A stretch of DNA of 64,000 nucleotides from Lanius collurio. Its lineage: Eukaryota > Chordata > Aves > Passeriformes > Laniidae. A program made the translations under genes and the position numbers. Positions 12,663 to 25,367 of this stretch are shown here, one piece after another. The notes beneath the pieces are model-generated. The model was not told the origin of the DNA. It did no database searches and was given only the letters and a program-made list of their open reading frames with translations. The stretch's first letter is position 1. Each line of letters begins with the position of its first letter. Location: assembly GCA_020086605.1 (NCBI GenBank), contig JACBWW010000016.1:25479234-25543233 (forward strand), written 5' to 3'.

Positions 12663-15415
12663 TGGAATGGAGAAGCCCCTTTTATCAGTGCTCAGGTTTG
12701 ATGGATGTGGGACAAAGGGACAACCCTTCCCTGGGTTACAGTTCAGTCCTTCATTGTTTGGGGCTTTACTTTAAAAGTTTCTCTTTATTTCCTGGTTTTT
12801 GTGTGAGCATTAAGGAAATAAAGCCCTGCTCTGCTGGAGATGCCCAGCTCATCCAGGAGCACACCCTGGGGACACAACCCCTGCTGGGAGAGCAGGATGG
12901 GGGCCCCAGCAACCAAACCCCACTGCCAGGGGCCCTGAGCCATGACTGCAGCACCTCCAGCAGGGAAAGGCCCCAAATATCCTGAAATCCAGCTGGAAAG
13001 CTGAGCCAGCACTGCCAGGATGCAAATTCCTGAGCATCAGAGCCAGGACAGACTTCAGGTGTGCAGGGTGGCCTGAACCACCATCACTGCTCCTGTGCTA
13101 ATCCAGAACTGCCCCATCCATCTGGCATAATTACATTTAATACCTGCTCCTGAAAGAAAGGAACCTTTCCATTCTAAGGAAACCCCAGAGCCCTGCAGGT
13201 CTGAAAACGGAGCCTGTGGGGGGAGAACCCCTCCTTGCTGCTTCAAGTGTCACATGGATTTAAAAACTACAATTTGTCCTCTCCCTGAAAAGCCCAGCAG
13301 CCTCTGGGCCACAGCACCCAACACCCCCCACTCTGCTCTGGGCTGATCACACGAAAACTCTCAGCTTGAACAGCAAAAAAAATGACATTTTTTCACCTGC
13401 TGGTTGTCCCCCAGCCAGATAAGCCCTGCAGATCCCTTCCTTAGGAGACAAGCAAAACAATAATGATAATCCAAAGCAACCCTTCCATTCTTTCCATTTA
13501 ATCAGCTCAGTCTTGCCCTCAGAGCCTCCCCAGACAAGCCATGGGGCTTTTAATGGATGCTTAATATGTCAAAGCCCTGTATTTTTAATTAAAACACCGA
13601 GTTTGACATCCTGGGTGATTCACTGCCCACACAGCTGACTAACACACTGTCTCCAGACCAGCTGAACAGATAAAACTCACAAAAATAATAAAAGCAGCAT
13701 TTTTTTTTTTGTTTAAATCCAAGCACAAAGGAGCTTTAGATGGAGCTGGGCAGTAAGCACCCATTATTGGTGCCTCCCACTGGGGCTTTCCTCGTGGCCT
13801 TGCCCCAGCACATCCTGTGGAATAAAGGGATTTTCAGGAACATTAAGAAATTCGAGTTTTTGCCTCTCCCAGAGCCTTGGCAGCTCGGCCCTGTGTAAAA
13901 CACAGCCCTGCCTGTGGAACTGGGGCAACCCAAGCACCACTTTGGGTTCTTTTCTGCATTCCTGGGCTTTTCAAACAAGGTTTTAAGGCAGTGGGGGAGA
14001 TGGGGTGGTTCCCATTCCCAAGCAAGGCCAGCAGAAGCATGAGCCACACTCAGAACTGTTCCAGTTCTGCCCCCAACCCAGGAATCTGAAATCCAAGGAG
14101 CTCCAGTCAGAGGAAATCTCGTTTGGAGCCGTGCCTTCCCTCTAACCATGTGCAACAAGGAAGGAATAGGAAGCAGGAGTGCTGCTGGAATGGGTTTTCC
14201 TCAAATGCAGGAGCTCTGGAAGAGGAAAATCCTGGCCAGGTGCAGGATAAAGGTGGGAAAGGAGGCTGTGGTGGGGCTCTTCCCACAGCAGATTCCCTGG
14301 ATGTGCCAAGTTCCCCCTGGAAGTGCCACTAAAGGAAAGGTCAGGGAGGCTGGGAGGGTTGGGTTTGCTACATCAGGAGTTTTAATTCAAGAGTTAATTG
14401 TTTGTGGGGCTGGAGACAAGGGTGGGCTGCAGGTTTGGGAGCAGGGATTCGGGGCAGCAGCACCCAAACCCACAGAGGGATAACTCCAGGAATCCCAACA
14501 GATCAAATCCAGATGGGGAGGGATGGGAGGGAAGGTAAACAGGTACACCAGAGAATTTCCATTGCAAGCACAATTAAAAGAGGTTCAATAATTCATTTTC
14601 CTCGATGGAATCAATGAGGGGCTGGGCCCCAAGTCAGCACAGCCCCGTGTGGGCAGGCTCTGCTCCACTGAACCTCTAAAACATCACCTATGGTGGATTT
14701 ACATCCTCATTTAGGGCCTAACAGATGGCATTTCAGATTGCTCCCTCACCCATCTCACGTCCCAGTCAATATTGCATTAAACTGCCTGCAAACACCAGCA
14801 AAAATCCACCCAAAAGCAGCAGGGAAAAGGAACAGCTCCTGAAACTGGTTTTAATTTATTCAGACTCTGCCAGGGCTATGAAATGAGCTTAAACATCCCA
14901 GCAAGGCCCAGCTGACTGATAAATACAGAATTAATACCCCTAAGTAGGAGCCAGGACTGGGTAGGAATGGCTGAGCAGTGAAAAGAAACCCAGAGAAATC
15001 CAAGGTTTGGGGGAAATCACCACAGGAATTGGGCTGCTGCCCCCAGCACCCTCTGGCACTGCAGAGATCAGGGAAGGGCCAGCAGCAGGGCTGCCACTCC
15101 CACACCAGGGAATGCCCATGGAGATGGGATTTATCTTCTGGAGGATTTTCAGTTGAGATTTGAGTTGGAAAACTCCCTCCTGGGAGGACTGCACTGCCCA
15201 TGCCAACAAAATATTCTCACCACAGTATGGAAAATGGAAACACTGGATTTGTTTATCCTACTGAACACAATTCCTTTTGTCATTCACGTCCATAATTACT
15301 TCTACTTCTTTGTCATGACTGATAAATTGTCTAATAACATTTATAGTCATGATTAAATCAACAAAAAAGATTTGGACAACAGAGCTGATTTTTCTGCTGA
15401 AAAACATTTTAGGGC
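12663..15415. other. Non-coding; AT-rich unique island at about 13430-13730
   Basis: No gene recognised. About 13430-13730 is repeat-free and AT-rich, with phased TAAT-rich motifs (CTTTTAATGGATGCTTAATA, TTTTTAATTAAAAC), the look of a conserved non-coding element, though only an alignment could show this. An imperfect hairpin lies at 15312-15353. Confidence 0.45.
15312..15353. repeat. Short imperfect inverted repeat
   Basis: TCATGACTGATAAA (15313-15326) pairs with TTTATAGTCATGA (15340-15352) with one bulged G and a 13-nt loop. Confidence 0.6.
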
Positions 15416-15590
15416 CACAGGGCTGGAGCCCCTCTGGAGCCAGGCTGGGAGAGCTGGGGGTGCTCACCTGGAGAGGAGAAGGCTCCAGGGAGAGCTCAGA
15501 GCCCCTGGCAGGGCCTGAAGGGGCTCCAGGAGATCCCATTCCAAGGGCTGGAGGGACAGGACACAGGGAATGGCTTCCCAGTGCCAGAGT
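15416..15590 (+). mobile_element. CR1 LINE internal 3' UTR piece lacking its 3' end
   Basis: Matches the reverse complement of 35860-36030 (GGGCTGGAGCCCCTCTGGAG, GGTGCTCACCTGGAGAGGAG, GGAATGGCTTCCCAGTGCCA). It stops at CCAGAG, about 230 bp before the normal CR1 3' end. Confidence 0.8.
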
Positions 15591-16884
15591 TAGTGTATTA
15601 CAGAAAATTCAGTATTTCAAGGTGCCACTGCTGTCCACAGGGATTTGCCTGACCAGGAATGGGGAATTGTCTCCAGAAATATTGGAGGAGAACAACTACC
15701 TGGGATGTATCCTTCAGGAAAATAAGGGAAAAGAACTGGAATTAATGTTAAAGAGGCGTTGCCAAGTATTTAAAACCCCCTTTTGCCTGAATTTGTTTCT
15801 TTATGTGGGCTTGAGAGACTGTCTAGGATGGCTTTGCTTGATTTGTTCCTTCTTTAATCCTTAAAATATCAGGAATGCCAATATTAGCCTAGTTTTCAAC
15901 ACAAGTCTTGAATTCTTTTTAAGCCGAGCCTTAAGGAAAGGTGTTGGATTTTTAGCAAAGCCTTCCTTCCTCTGAAATGTTAATTAGCATCTGAAGTGGA
16001 GAAATTAGGGAAAAAGGGCAAAAAGCAGAAAACCTTGATATTTCCCTCTCAACTTCCCTTTCAAGCCCAGAGCTTTCACTCCCTTTGTTCTTGAAACTTT
16101 ATCTGCACACGTTTGCTCAGGTTTTTGTAGATCAGACACCTCAGAAGTTCAAAATAAATACAGTTCAGCCCCCAAAAGTCTCTTTGCAGGTATCAATATC
16201 TCCCCCATTATCTGCTCTCATTTAAGGGAGCTGACAGAGCCCTCTTTGAGATATTTAGAAATTAAATAAGCCAGAGAACACAATTCTCAAATTTCCCATG
16301 ATTTTTCTCTACGAATATCCATCCTCCAAGCCTTTTGCTTGGAACTGCACCAGTTCTTGGAAAACCACCTTGGAATGCTGGCACTTCAAGCTGTGATCTG
16401 GCCTTTTTAGGGACAAGGCAGCTGATAACTTATTCAGCCTGAAAACTCCTTGTGGGACTGCTCCTTTCCAGCAGCAACAAGAGCCAGGATGGTGTCCTAA
16501 AGCAGAGCTGAAAAGGCAGAGGGGCTCACAGGACCCTTCCAGCTGCAGGACTCCAGAACATCTGGAGGCCAAACCATCCCAGTTCCTCCCCAGAGCAGCT
16601 CCAGGGGGAACAGGAGCAGCAGAGCCCCAGAGCTGGGAAGGTGCTGCCTCCCCCTCGGAGATTTTCAGGGGAAGTTTTCTTCTGGGAAGCTGAATCAGGA
16701 CAGGATTTTGTTCCCAGGGAGAGGAGGCTGCTCTGGAGTAACTAATTCCAGCTTATCCAAACTTAGGCCAGCTCTCAGCAGGCAAAGGGGCAGCTGGGCA
16801 GGACAGCCCGGAGCAGCAGGGCCCGGCTGGGGGATCCATTCCCTGCTGGATCACGGGGCAGCTGCACTCACTCCTGGTTTGGGT
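15591..16884. other. Non-coding, no gene recognised
   Basis: Mostly AT-rich, repeat-poor sequence. No RNA gene or coding exon recognised. Confidence 0.5.
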
Positions 16885-16940
16885 CACAGAATCTTTAGGG
16901 CTGGAGGGGCCTCTGGAGATCCCCCTGTCCATGTGGGAAC
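16885..16940 (-). mobile_element. CR1-like 3' end fragment
   Basis: TCACAGAATCTTTAGGGCTG followed by GAGGGGCCTCTGGAGATC resembles the inverted 3' terminus of CR1 elements. Confidence 0.55.
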
Positions 16941-17212
16941 AGCTCCCAGCCCCCAGGAGTGTTCAACCCACGCTTCCCAGGTGGCATCCCCAGCCACAGC
17001 TCGCCCGCCCCTGGAGGAGTCCACTGGGCATTCCCAGGGTCTGGAAAAGTCTCTTTTGGCTTTAAGCACAAGCTCAGCACAGTCCAAAGGTGGACCCAGC
17101 CTTGTGGACAGGGTTGGGATGTGTGGGATGAGCGCTGGTGCTGCCAGGGGAGGCACAACTTCCCCCAAATCCACAGGGAGGCCAATTCAGTTTGGGACCT
17201 GCCCACCCTCCT

Positions 17213-17505
17213 TCAGCTGGAGGGACAGGACCCAGGGAATGGCTTCCCAGTGCCAGAGGGCAGGGCTGGATGGGATCTTGGGCAGGAATTGTTCCCTGGG
17301 AGGGTGGGCAGGCCCTGGCACAGGGTGCCCAGAGCAGCTGTGGCTGCCCCTGGATCCCTGGCAGTGCCCAAGGCCAGGCTGGACACTGGGGCTGGGAGCA
17401 GCCTGGGATGGTGGGAGGGGTCCCTGCCATGGAACAGTGGAACAAAACGAGATTTAAGTGCCCTTCCCACCCAAACCATTCCAGGATTCCACAATCTTAT
17501 GGCCC
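17213..17505 (+). mobile_element. CR1 LINE 3' fragment (subfamily A)
   Basis: Forward copy: GGACAGGACCCAGGGAATGG, GGCAGGAATTGTTCCCTGGG, TGGCTGCCCCTGGATCCCTG, ending CCCAAACCATTCCAGGATTC at the CR1 3' terminus. Confidence 0.85.
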
Positions 17506-19454
17506 TGCAGTAAATTCATCATTCCCAGCCTGATGCACATCTCAAAATCCCTTTTCCTTTGGGTTCCTCTGGATGTGCACCTTGGATCCCAAGCTTCCCA
17601 CACTCCCCATGGCCAGCTCCTGGCCCCACAAGCCCTGCACTGCTCCCACAGGGCACCACTGCCACCTCCCCACCCCAATCCCACCAGAAACAGCTTTTTC
17701 CCCTCAGATGCAGTCCCTGCCAAGGCTGTGCTCTGTTTCACTGCCTCGTTTGCTGGGCCTGAATGACTCAGGCCTGGATTAAGTGTGGAGATTATTGAAC
17801 ATGTGCTGGTGCTCAATTAATATTTCATTGCTCCTGGCTCCTGTGTGGGCTGCCTGTTCTCCTGGAGTGCTCCAGCACCATGGAAACCTTGGGAGAGATT
17901 TTCCCTGAACTGCATGAATGGTTGACAGATAACAGCATAGCACCATGGAACTGAGCCCCGATGGCTGAGGAATTCTCAAGAGCTGCTGCAGTTGGCTTAA
18001 TTTTATTTTTAAACCTGGCAACATCTGCTCTTGTCCATGAGAATTTGTGAAAGCTTTCATGTGACCAGGTAAAAAAAAATCTGGGCAACAGGGAGTGCAT
18101 AATTCCCACAGCTACAACTCACACAGGTGAGCCTTGAAACTCAGGCAGAACTTCAGTCAGGAAAGAAAATAATGAATAAACAAACAAATAAAAGTGATCA
18201 AAAACTAATTAAATGCACCTTTTCCTTTTAATTTGTACTTTTATGGCAAGTTTAGTTCCACAAATCACCATCCCTTGGCTTTGGAATTGTCAAGGAAAGA
18301 GTGGTTGAGCACTGCCACCCAAACCTGGTGCCAGCAAATGCTCTAAACCAGCTTTTTGTACTTCTCAGGTTAAAAACCTTCCATGCTTGTAGGACAGAGC
18401 CCTGGCAACCCCTGAGCATTACTGCCCAATGAGGCAGGATTGCTTTTCCTGAGCAGGGTTTGTCCCACCTGGTTCCCCATGCAGGATGCAGCTCATCCCT
18501 GCTCCCAAAGCCAGCAGGGATCACCTCAGGAATTTCACTCAACTGCACAAAGTTTCTACCACTGGGTAAAAGCAGAACTTCAGGCATCCCCCAGGCTGTG
18601 GCTTAGCCCCAAATTAAGGATCAGTTTAAATCTCACTCACACCCATTCACTGTTAAGGGCCCTGCTGCTCCTCAGAAGTTTTCTTGGCAATTGAAACCTC
18701 ACAAGCTCCAGGCTCCTGTCAAAAGAGTTCCCTGATTGTTTTAAACAGCACAGGTGATAAAGGGGAGGTCTGAGAGCAGGGAGAGCCCTTGGTCATGGGC
18801 CTGCTGGTTTCAGTGTCTGCCAGGACTCCCCAGGAGCCCTTACCCAAGAAAGCAAATTACATTAATTTCATTTATCTTTAATGTGCCATCAGAAGCTCTC
18901 AGTCACATTTGTTTTGGTTTGTTTTTAATCTTTTTAAAGGAGCTGGGTTTGAGCCCAATGCCAAGTTTGAGGCATTGATGAAATCCTGAAAAATTCCAGT
19001 CCTAAATTTAGTCTAAATTGTCTCTGTGCCCATTTTTAAACACACAGCAGTAAAGCCTGGACCTGTTCAGGAACTCCAACTCCCAGTGCTCAGAATCCAG
19101 GTTTGACCATCCAAGCTGGCCTTGAGCACTCCCAGGGGATGGGGAGTCCAGCCCTGAGTACCCTTTTCATCTCTGGGAGGACACAGAGTCCTCATCTGAA
19201 GGCTCCAGAAACTGAACTGCCCAAATGTCTTCTAAGAAGGAAAGTTCAAAGCACTGCCCAGTGTTTAACTGGTGCTGAGATCAAGACTAAGTGAAGATAA
19301 GCCCAGCACTAAGTGCTGGAGGCTTTGTGTGCTCCAGCACAGGTTTTTAACACCCCAGGCAGCCTCATCCAGCCAGGATTCACAGCAGGGATTTAAGGAG
19401 CAGTTTCAGCTCCTCTGCACAACCCCATCACAGCACTGGTCATGCCCTGAAAAC
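17506..19454. other. Non-coding, no gene recognised
   Basis: Unique sequence, AT-rich around 17980-18260 and 18840-18960. No gene was seen. Confidence 0.5.
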
Positions 19455-19965
19455 ATCCCAGGGTCACTGAGGTTGGAAAATCCCTCCAGGATCACCGAGC
19501 CCAAGCTGTTCCCAATCCCCCCCTTGTCCCCAGCCCAGAGCCCTGAGTGCCACCTCCAGCCCTTCCTTGGACACCTCCAGGGATGGGCACTCCAAAGCTC
19601 CCTGGGCAGTTCCAAGGCCTGAGCACCCTTTCCATGGGGAAATTCCTGCTGGTGCCCACCCTGCCCCTGCCCTGGCCCAGCCTGAGGCCGTTCCCTCTCC
19701 TCCTGTCCCTGTCCCTGTTCCCAGAGCCCGACCCCCCTGAGCCCCCTCCTGTCAGGGACTTGTGCAGAGCCACAAGGTCCCCCCTGAGCCTCCTTTGCTC
19801 CAGGCTGAGCCCCTTTCCAGCTCCCTCAGCCCCTCCTGGGGCTCCAGCCCCTTCCCAGCTCCCTCAGCCCCTCCTGGGGCTCCAGCCCCTTCCCAGCTCC
19901 GTTCCCTGCCCTGGGCACGCTCCAGCCCCTCAGGGTCTCATCATGAGGGGCTGACCCAATCCAGG
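19455..19965 (-). mobile_element. CR1 LINE 3' fragment (subfamily B) with internal duplication
   Basis: Inverted copy beginning GGGTCACTGAGGTTGGAAAA. It includes GGACACCTCCAGGGATGGGC, CACAAGGTCCCCCCTGAGCC and GCCCCTCCTGGGGCTCCAGC. The segment CCAGCTCCCTCAGCCCCTCC plus GGGGCTCCAGCCCCTTC is repeated in tandem at about 19815-19900. Confidence 0.8.
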
Positions 19966-21597
19966 GCCCATCAGCCTTTCCCACCTGGGCACCCCTGGGC
20001 TCCTGTCCAGCTGCTGTCACCAACACCCCCAGGACTCTTCCCAGCTTTCCAGCCCCTCTTTCCCAGCCTAGAGCATTCCAGGGGTGGTTGTAACCCAGGA
20101 GCAGGACCCAGCACTTGGCCTTGCTGACCCCTGGATCCAGCTCCCCACACCTCCAGCAGATCCACACTCCCACCCAAACCATGGACAAAGCACTGCTTGG
20201 GGTGAGAGCAGCCCAGGGACACCCCTGATAGGGATTTGTTCCCAAAAGCCACACAAGTGGTGCTCCAAAGCCACATTCCCTGGGGTTTGCTCTCTGGTGG
20301 GGAGCTGGGCACATTTCCCTCAGCTCAGTCACGTTCCCATCAGCTCCCAGGGTATTACTACACCCTCCTGGCACTGCTCGCTCTGAGAACGTACAGCCAG
20401 GCTAAAATTAGAGGTGTTGTGAGTGCGTTATCAGGGGAAAAAAAAGAAAAATTGGCTGAAAAGAATGGATCCGAGCTAATTCTGGATGGGGCTGGTTGCG
20501 TTTCCTGTTCGGGGGATTGCTCAGCACCGAGGGCTGGCTCTGCTGGAGGAGCCTCTCCTGAGAAAACATTTGGTATTTCGTTACTCTTCCCACTCCACCT
20601 CAGGTAGAGGAGAGATTGCCTCCAATGCTAAGCCAAGCCCAGAGGGAAGGGCCTCCCTCCCCTGCAGCAGCTTTAAGCCGAGCTCAGGCTGGCAGGGGAG
20701 CCAGGAGCCCTGGGACCTCCATCCAGCACAGTCCCTCTGCCTCCAACGGCCTAGACAGGATGTTTTACTGCTCATAAATATTCACCAGCCCAGAAACAGG
20801 AGCTGAAGAGGAGCCAGGGCACGAATCTCTCAGCCTGGCTGGAACAATGGACTTCGGGAGGGGAAAGAAGCACAAGGCTGGGGTGAGAGTGGCCAGGCTC
20901 CGGGGAGGGACGTGACTTTATGGGGAAACACCAAACAGGGGCCGTCACAAGGCTGCCCTGTGCTGTCCTTTGGGTCAGCTCCCACCTCCACCACACCACC
21001 TGGATGAGCTCTCCTCCTTCCAAGGCTCGCTCATTATCCCATCCCAGTTTTCCACACAAAGGGCCAAGCCCTTCTCCCCCTTCTCAGCTGCCACTAAAGC
21101 TGGAGCAGTCCTGGAATTCCTTCCTGTTCTCAGTTAATGGTCAGGCAAGTCTCTCAAAATCTGCTCTGCTGAAATGAAGAACTTTTTTAAAGCCTATTTA
21201 AATCAAATAACCTCCTCTTGCACAAAGGTCATTTTTAACAACAAGCTCTAACAGTTTTAGAACAGCATCTCCTTCTATTCAGACAGGGAATATTTATTTT
21301 AAAAATCTGTTGGCTAAAAACTGAATAGCTGGAATTGATAGAAAGGAGCCCAGCTGATAATAGTGTACAGTGACCTAGAAAAAATTCAAATTACTGCCAT
21401 TTTTGTCCATAGCTTACAAGCAAATTAAGTCCAAAAACTTGACAAAGTTTAGTGGCACGCAATGAATTCAAAGCTTACTCAGAGTAAATGACACTGGAGG
21501 GTTGCTGAGGATGCCAGAGCTGCACTGACAGGTGGCTCACAGAGAAGAGCTGTCAGAGCCTCTCTGCCCCCAAACACTGAACTTGCATTTTCAAAAN
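19966..21597. other. Non-coding; AT-rich unique island at about 21180-21480
   Basis: No gene recognised. About 21180-21480 is repeat-free and AT-rich and could be conserved non-coding sequence. A single N lies at 21597. Confidence 0.45.
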
Positions 21598-21658
21598 GGG
21601 CAGCCCGGCTTGGGCAGCCCGGCTTGGGCAGCCCGGCTTGGGCAGCCCGGCTTGGGCA
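21598..21658 (+). repeat. 14-bp GC-rich tandem repeat, about 4.4 copies
   Basis: GGGCAGCCCGGCTT repeats exactly four times from 21598, directly after an ambiguous base. A second local duplication (GGGAGCGAGCGGGGCC) follows at about 21690-21735. Confidence 0.9.
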
Positions 21659-22044
21659 GAGCAGCACCACCACCGTGTGGCGGGAGGGAGCCGGGAGCGA
21701 GCGGGGCCGGGAGCGAGCGGGGCCGGGAGCCCAGGGAAGCGGGGCTGGCCGCACACACGTCCTGCAGCGGGGTCCCAAACCCAGGACAAAGCCAGACTTG
21801 GGCGGTTCCTCCTGGGCAGAGCAGGACCGCTCCACACCCGGTGCCACGGATGGTGCGCTGCTCTCCCTCCCGGGGCTGTCCTGCAGCTGTTCCCAAGCCT
21901 GCTTTTCCAGGTGTTCCTGGATACAAACCCCTGGATCCCGTACAAGGGTGTGTCTTTGGGGAAATGGGGAGCTGCCACTGCCAGACAGACACCAGGGGAA
22001 TTGTAAGGCTGGAGCAGGGATGGACTGTGCCCCGGGCACACAGA

Positions 22045-22310
22045 ATTCCAGCCTGGTTTGGGTTAGGAGGGACCTCAAATCCCACCCAGCCATGGCAGGG
22101 ACACCTCCCACCATCCCAGGCTGCTCCCAGCCCCAGTGTCCAGCCTGGCCTTGGGCACTGCCAGGGATCCAGGGGCAGCCACAGCTGCTCTGGGCACCCT
22201 GTGCCAGGGCCTGCCCACCCTGCCAGGGAACAATTCCTGCCCAAGATCCCACCCAGCCCTGCCCTCTGGCAGTGGAAGCCATTCCCTGTGTCCTGGCAGT
22301 CTCTGCCCTC
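22045..22310 (-). mobile_element. CR1 LINE 3' fragment (subfamily A)
   Basis: Inverted copy: ATTCCAGCCTGGTTTGGGTT, CATGGCAGGGACACCTCCCA, through CCATTCCCTGTGTCCTGGC. Confidence 0.85.
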
Positions 22311-25110
22311 TCCCTCCTTTTATAAGCCCCAGCTGGTTTGGATTCTGGTCTCCTTTTCCCAGGCAGCCGGGTATGACCAGAATATTTCCAGAGCTTTCCC
22401 TCAAATTACATTCCATGGACAGGAAGCACAGGTCACTCCCAGGGAATAAGGGAAAAAAATAGGAAATTAAACCTCCCAGTTATCTGCAGCATTTGAAAGG
22501 ACCATGGACTATTCCCAAGAACAGAGTGCTTTGTGTTGCCATTCTCCTCCTGCTTTTTCAAGCTCTTTGGACCTTCCAAGCCTTTTGAGTAGCTCTAGAG
22601 AAAACCGAATTTCCCTTTTTTTTCCCCCCACCAGTGCAGCCTCAGCCATGGAACAGCATCAGGAACATCCTGAGGGTTGTGTGAATGCAAACCCTGCTCA
22701 CTCCAGCTGGAGTCCTTTGGGCACTGGAGAATATCTAGGAAAATCCTGGAAAAAACCTCTGTAAATATTTAGTTGCATTTCCTAGTGAACAAGCCAGCTT
22801 CTCCCTCGGCCCCTGCCAACATTCCTGGTGTTGAACGTTCCTGACAGCTGCCACCTTCCGCTCCAGGAACATCTGCATCCCAGAGATTCACCAGGAACAA
22901 GTGCAGCACCAAACCCATCGAGATAAAAGCCTGGAAATAGGGGCAATATTCCCATTTGCTCGCTGCTCCCAAACAGCAGCACAATCCAACCCCCCCGAGC
23001 ATTCCCCTTCCAGCACCTTTTCCTGACAGCCAGGAATGGGAGCCCACACTCCCCATTCCAGCGTGATCCCATCCTTTGAGCAAGAGGCTCCCAACTGCTG
23101 CCCTCTGAAGCACTTGAATGGATTTTGTCCATGTGGTTATCACCAGATGAATGATTTAGTGACAAAATGTTTGGAGTGAACCAATTGAGAGGAGGGCACG
23201 GGAAACCAGGCTGGAGTGGAGCAGCAGCTGCTCCACTTTTGGGGAATAAAGGAGCTGATGAACTCATTTGTGAGGGAACTGGGCACAGCTGCAGCTCCCA
23301 GGGAACAGCAGCTGCACAAAAGGCTCATTCTGCAGCCCAGCTCCACTAAACTGCACAGAGTTAGGCTTGGGCTTGCTTGGGGGTTCTATTTTTAATTAAC
23401 TGCTTGGGGGGCCAGGCAGAAAATGCCTCCATCTGTAGGAGCTGCCTGTTAAGGGCCTGGGGCAGAGGCAGAAAATCAGGTTTTTTCTAAAAGTACAGGA
23501 CTAATCCCATTGAATCCTATAAATCCACATCAAACAGACACCTTAAAGGCAAGTTTTCTGAAGAAATACCACGGACCAAAACTCTTTGCATCCTAAGCAC
23601 AGACATTAAATAATCAGAGCAAACTCTCCTTTGTTGTTGCCACCCACAGTTTGCACCTTCCCTTCTAAAACCAAGTGGATGCCACACAATTCCAGAGTCA
23701 CATCCTATTCATCCCAGCTCCCAGGAGAAAATCTGATTAACTCCTATGGATTTGGCTGGTTTCCCTCTATTTTCATCTAGTTTTTTGTTTTTTGTTTTTT
23801 TTTTTTTTTCTCTTGGAAGGTCAAAAGCTCCATCAGCCTTCCTGGATGGATAATTTGAGGCACTGCCAGCTTTTCATTCCATCCTGCACTTTCAAAGGCC
23901 CAATAGCTCAGCACAGACAACAGCAGGCACTGCCAAGTCCATAAAATAGCCAAATAACAGCTTTTTAATATAATAACTGTAACTAAAATTAGTCCATAAA
24001 TGTGGATAAACATCCATAGGGGATTCCTCCTGTTTGATCCAGGTAGATCCATGAGGCAGGACCCCACACCACAGAAGGAAGTGCTCCCAACACAGTGAAT
24101 ATTCAGCTTTAATAGTCCTCCAAGACAGCAAAGAGCAACCTCATCTGAATCTCTTCACTAAACCACACTTAGCAGCCACTATTTAATTAAATCTTAAGCC
24201 AAATGACTTGGGGGGGAAGCACAAGTTAATTAACATATCATGACAGTACATAAAACCCTGAGACAGGGTCATAAATAATAAACCAGAGGCAAAGCAAAAG
24301 GGCTCTCAGTTAGGGCTGGCTCCAGGACCCCTCTGCCTGCATTAATTAGGAGCATTTGAAGCTCAGGTCTCTCCCTCCAGTCAGGGACTCAGACACTCAG
24401 ATCAATCCTAACCTCCAATCTGTATTTTCTGTCATTTTTGTGCTCAGCACCTTGGAATGCCATGAAAAACCACCCAGGTTTTCATTGAAGCCCCATCTCC
24501 CTGCACCAGGAGGGCTGCAAGCAGAGCTGTTAATTATAGATTAAACATTCCTGCAACACTTTGAAAGCAACCCAGATAAACCAAGCTCAGCATTCCTGAG
24601 GACCCAAAGATCACACAGCTTCACACTCAGCTTTAATTGGTGGAATATATTGAACATCATGAATTTTCTCTCACAAAACGCTCTTTGTGCACCTCACCCT
24701 GTAGTAAATTAACGTTTATGTCACACCTACTCCTACTACAGCTCCAAGTTCTGTTACACACAATCCTCTCATCCCTTTTATGGGTTTTTTTCCTCTTGTA
24801 TCCAATAATAATAAATAGCAGGCTGTGAATTTATTATTTCTACACTAAATATCCCAAACATTCCTCCTCAACATATTTATTCAGCTCAAAATTTGCACTC
24901 TTAACNNNNNNGGGTGGATACCTGGGCTGGTGTTTGTACAACGAGAACAAAGGAAAGAAACACTGGAGCACAGGGAAAACTCATTGTACAGCCAGAAAAA
25001 CCAGCTCTAGGAGTGTTTTGGGGGACCTGAAGGTGCTCTCAATCATTTTTAAGGCTGCCTATGCTTCCATTTGATTGCCTCTCTTCCTGGCTGTGCAGGG
25101 ATAAAAATCC
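22311..25110. other. Non-coding; T-rich tract and a small assembly gap
   Basis: No gene recognised. A T-rich run lies at 23781-23811, AT-rich stretches at 24180-24300 and 24630-24905, and a 6-base N gap at 24906-24911. Confidence 0.5.
24906..24911. other. Assembly gap (6 N)
   Basis: Run of Ns in AT-rich sequence; real length unknown. Confidence 0.99.
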
Positions 25111-25123
25111 ACAACTCCTGCCC

Positions 25124-25208
25124 CTGTGGAGTTATTTCCTTAAGCAGCTGTTACAGTTGAATTTCAAGTCTCCTGCTCTTTTCCCTGCTTAAGGAAATAA
25201 CTCCACAG
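25124..25208. repeat. Perfect 24-bp inverted repeat (hairpin), 37-nt loop
   Basis: CTGTGGAGTTATTTCCTTAA plus GCAG at 25124-25147 is exactly complementary to 25185-25208 (CTGCTTAAGGAAATAACTCC plus ACAG). The loop is 25148-25184. No similar arm occurs elsewhere that I noticed. Confidence 0.9.
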
Positions 25209-25277
25209 CCGCTTTTGCCTTTGGTGTAGTTATGGCCAAAACCGGCTGGGGACGCTGGTGACTGCGGAAAAACCATC

Positions 25278-25367
25278 CCCAAACACACCCTGCCAGCCCG
25301 AATTCCCCCAATCACACCCTGCCAGCCCGAATTCCCCCAAACACGCCCTCCCAGCCCGAATCCCCCC
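25278..25367 (+). repeat. 29-bp tandem repeat, three copies
   Basis: CACACCCTGCCAGCCCGAATT plus CCCCCAA units start at 25284, 25313 and 25342; the third has C/G changes. Confidence 0.85.

Noticed and set aside
23777..24067. Possible processed pseudogene on the minus strand with a poly-A tail (T-rich run on plus)
   Set aside because: The 96-residue frame shows no recognisable protein and no target-site duplication was found.
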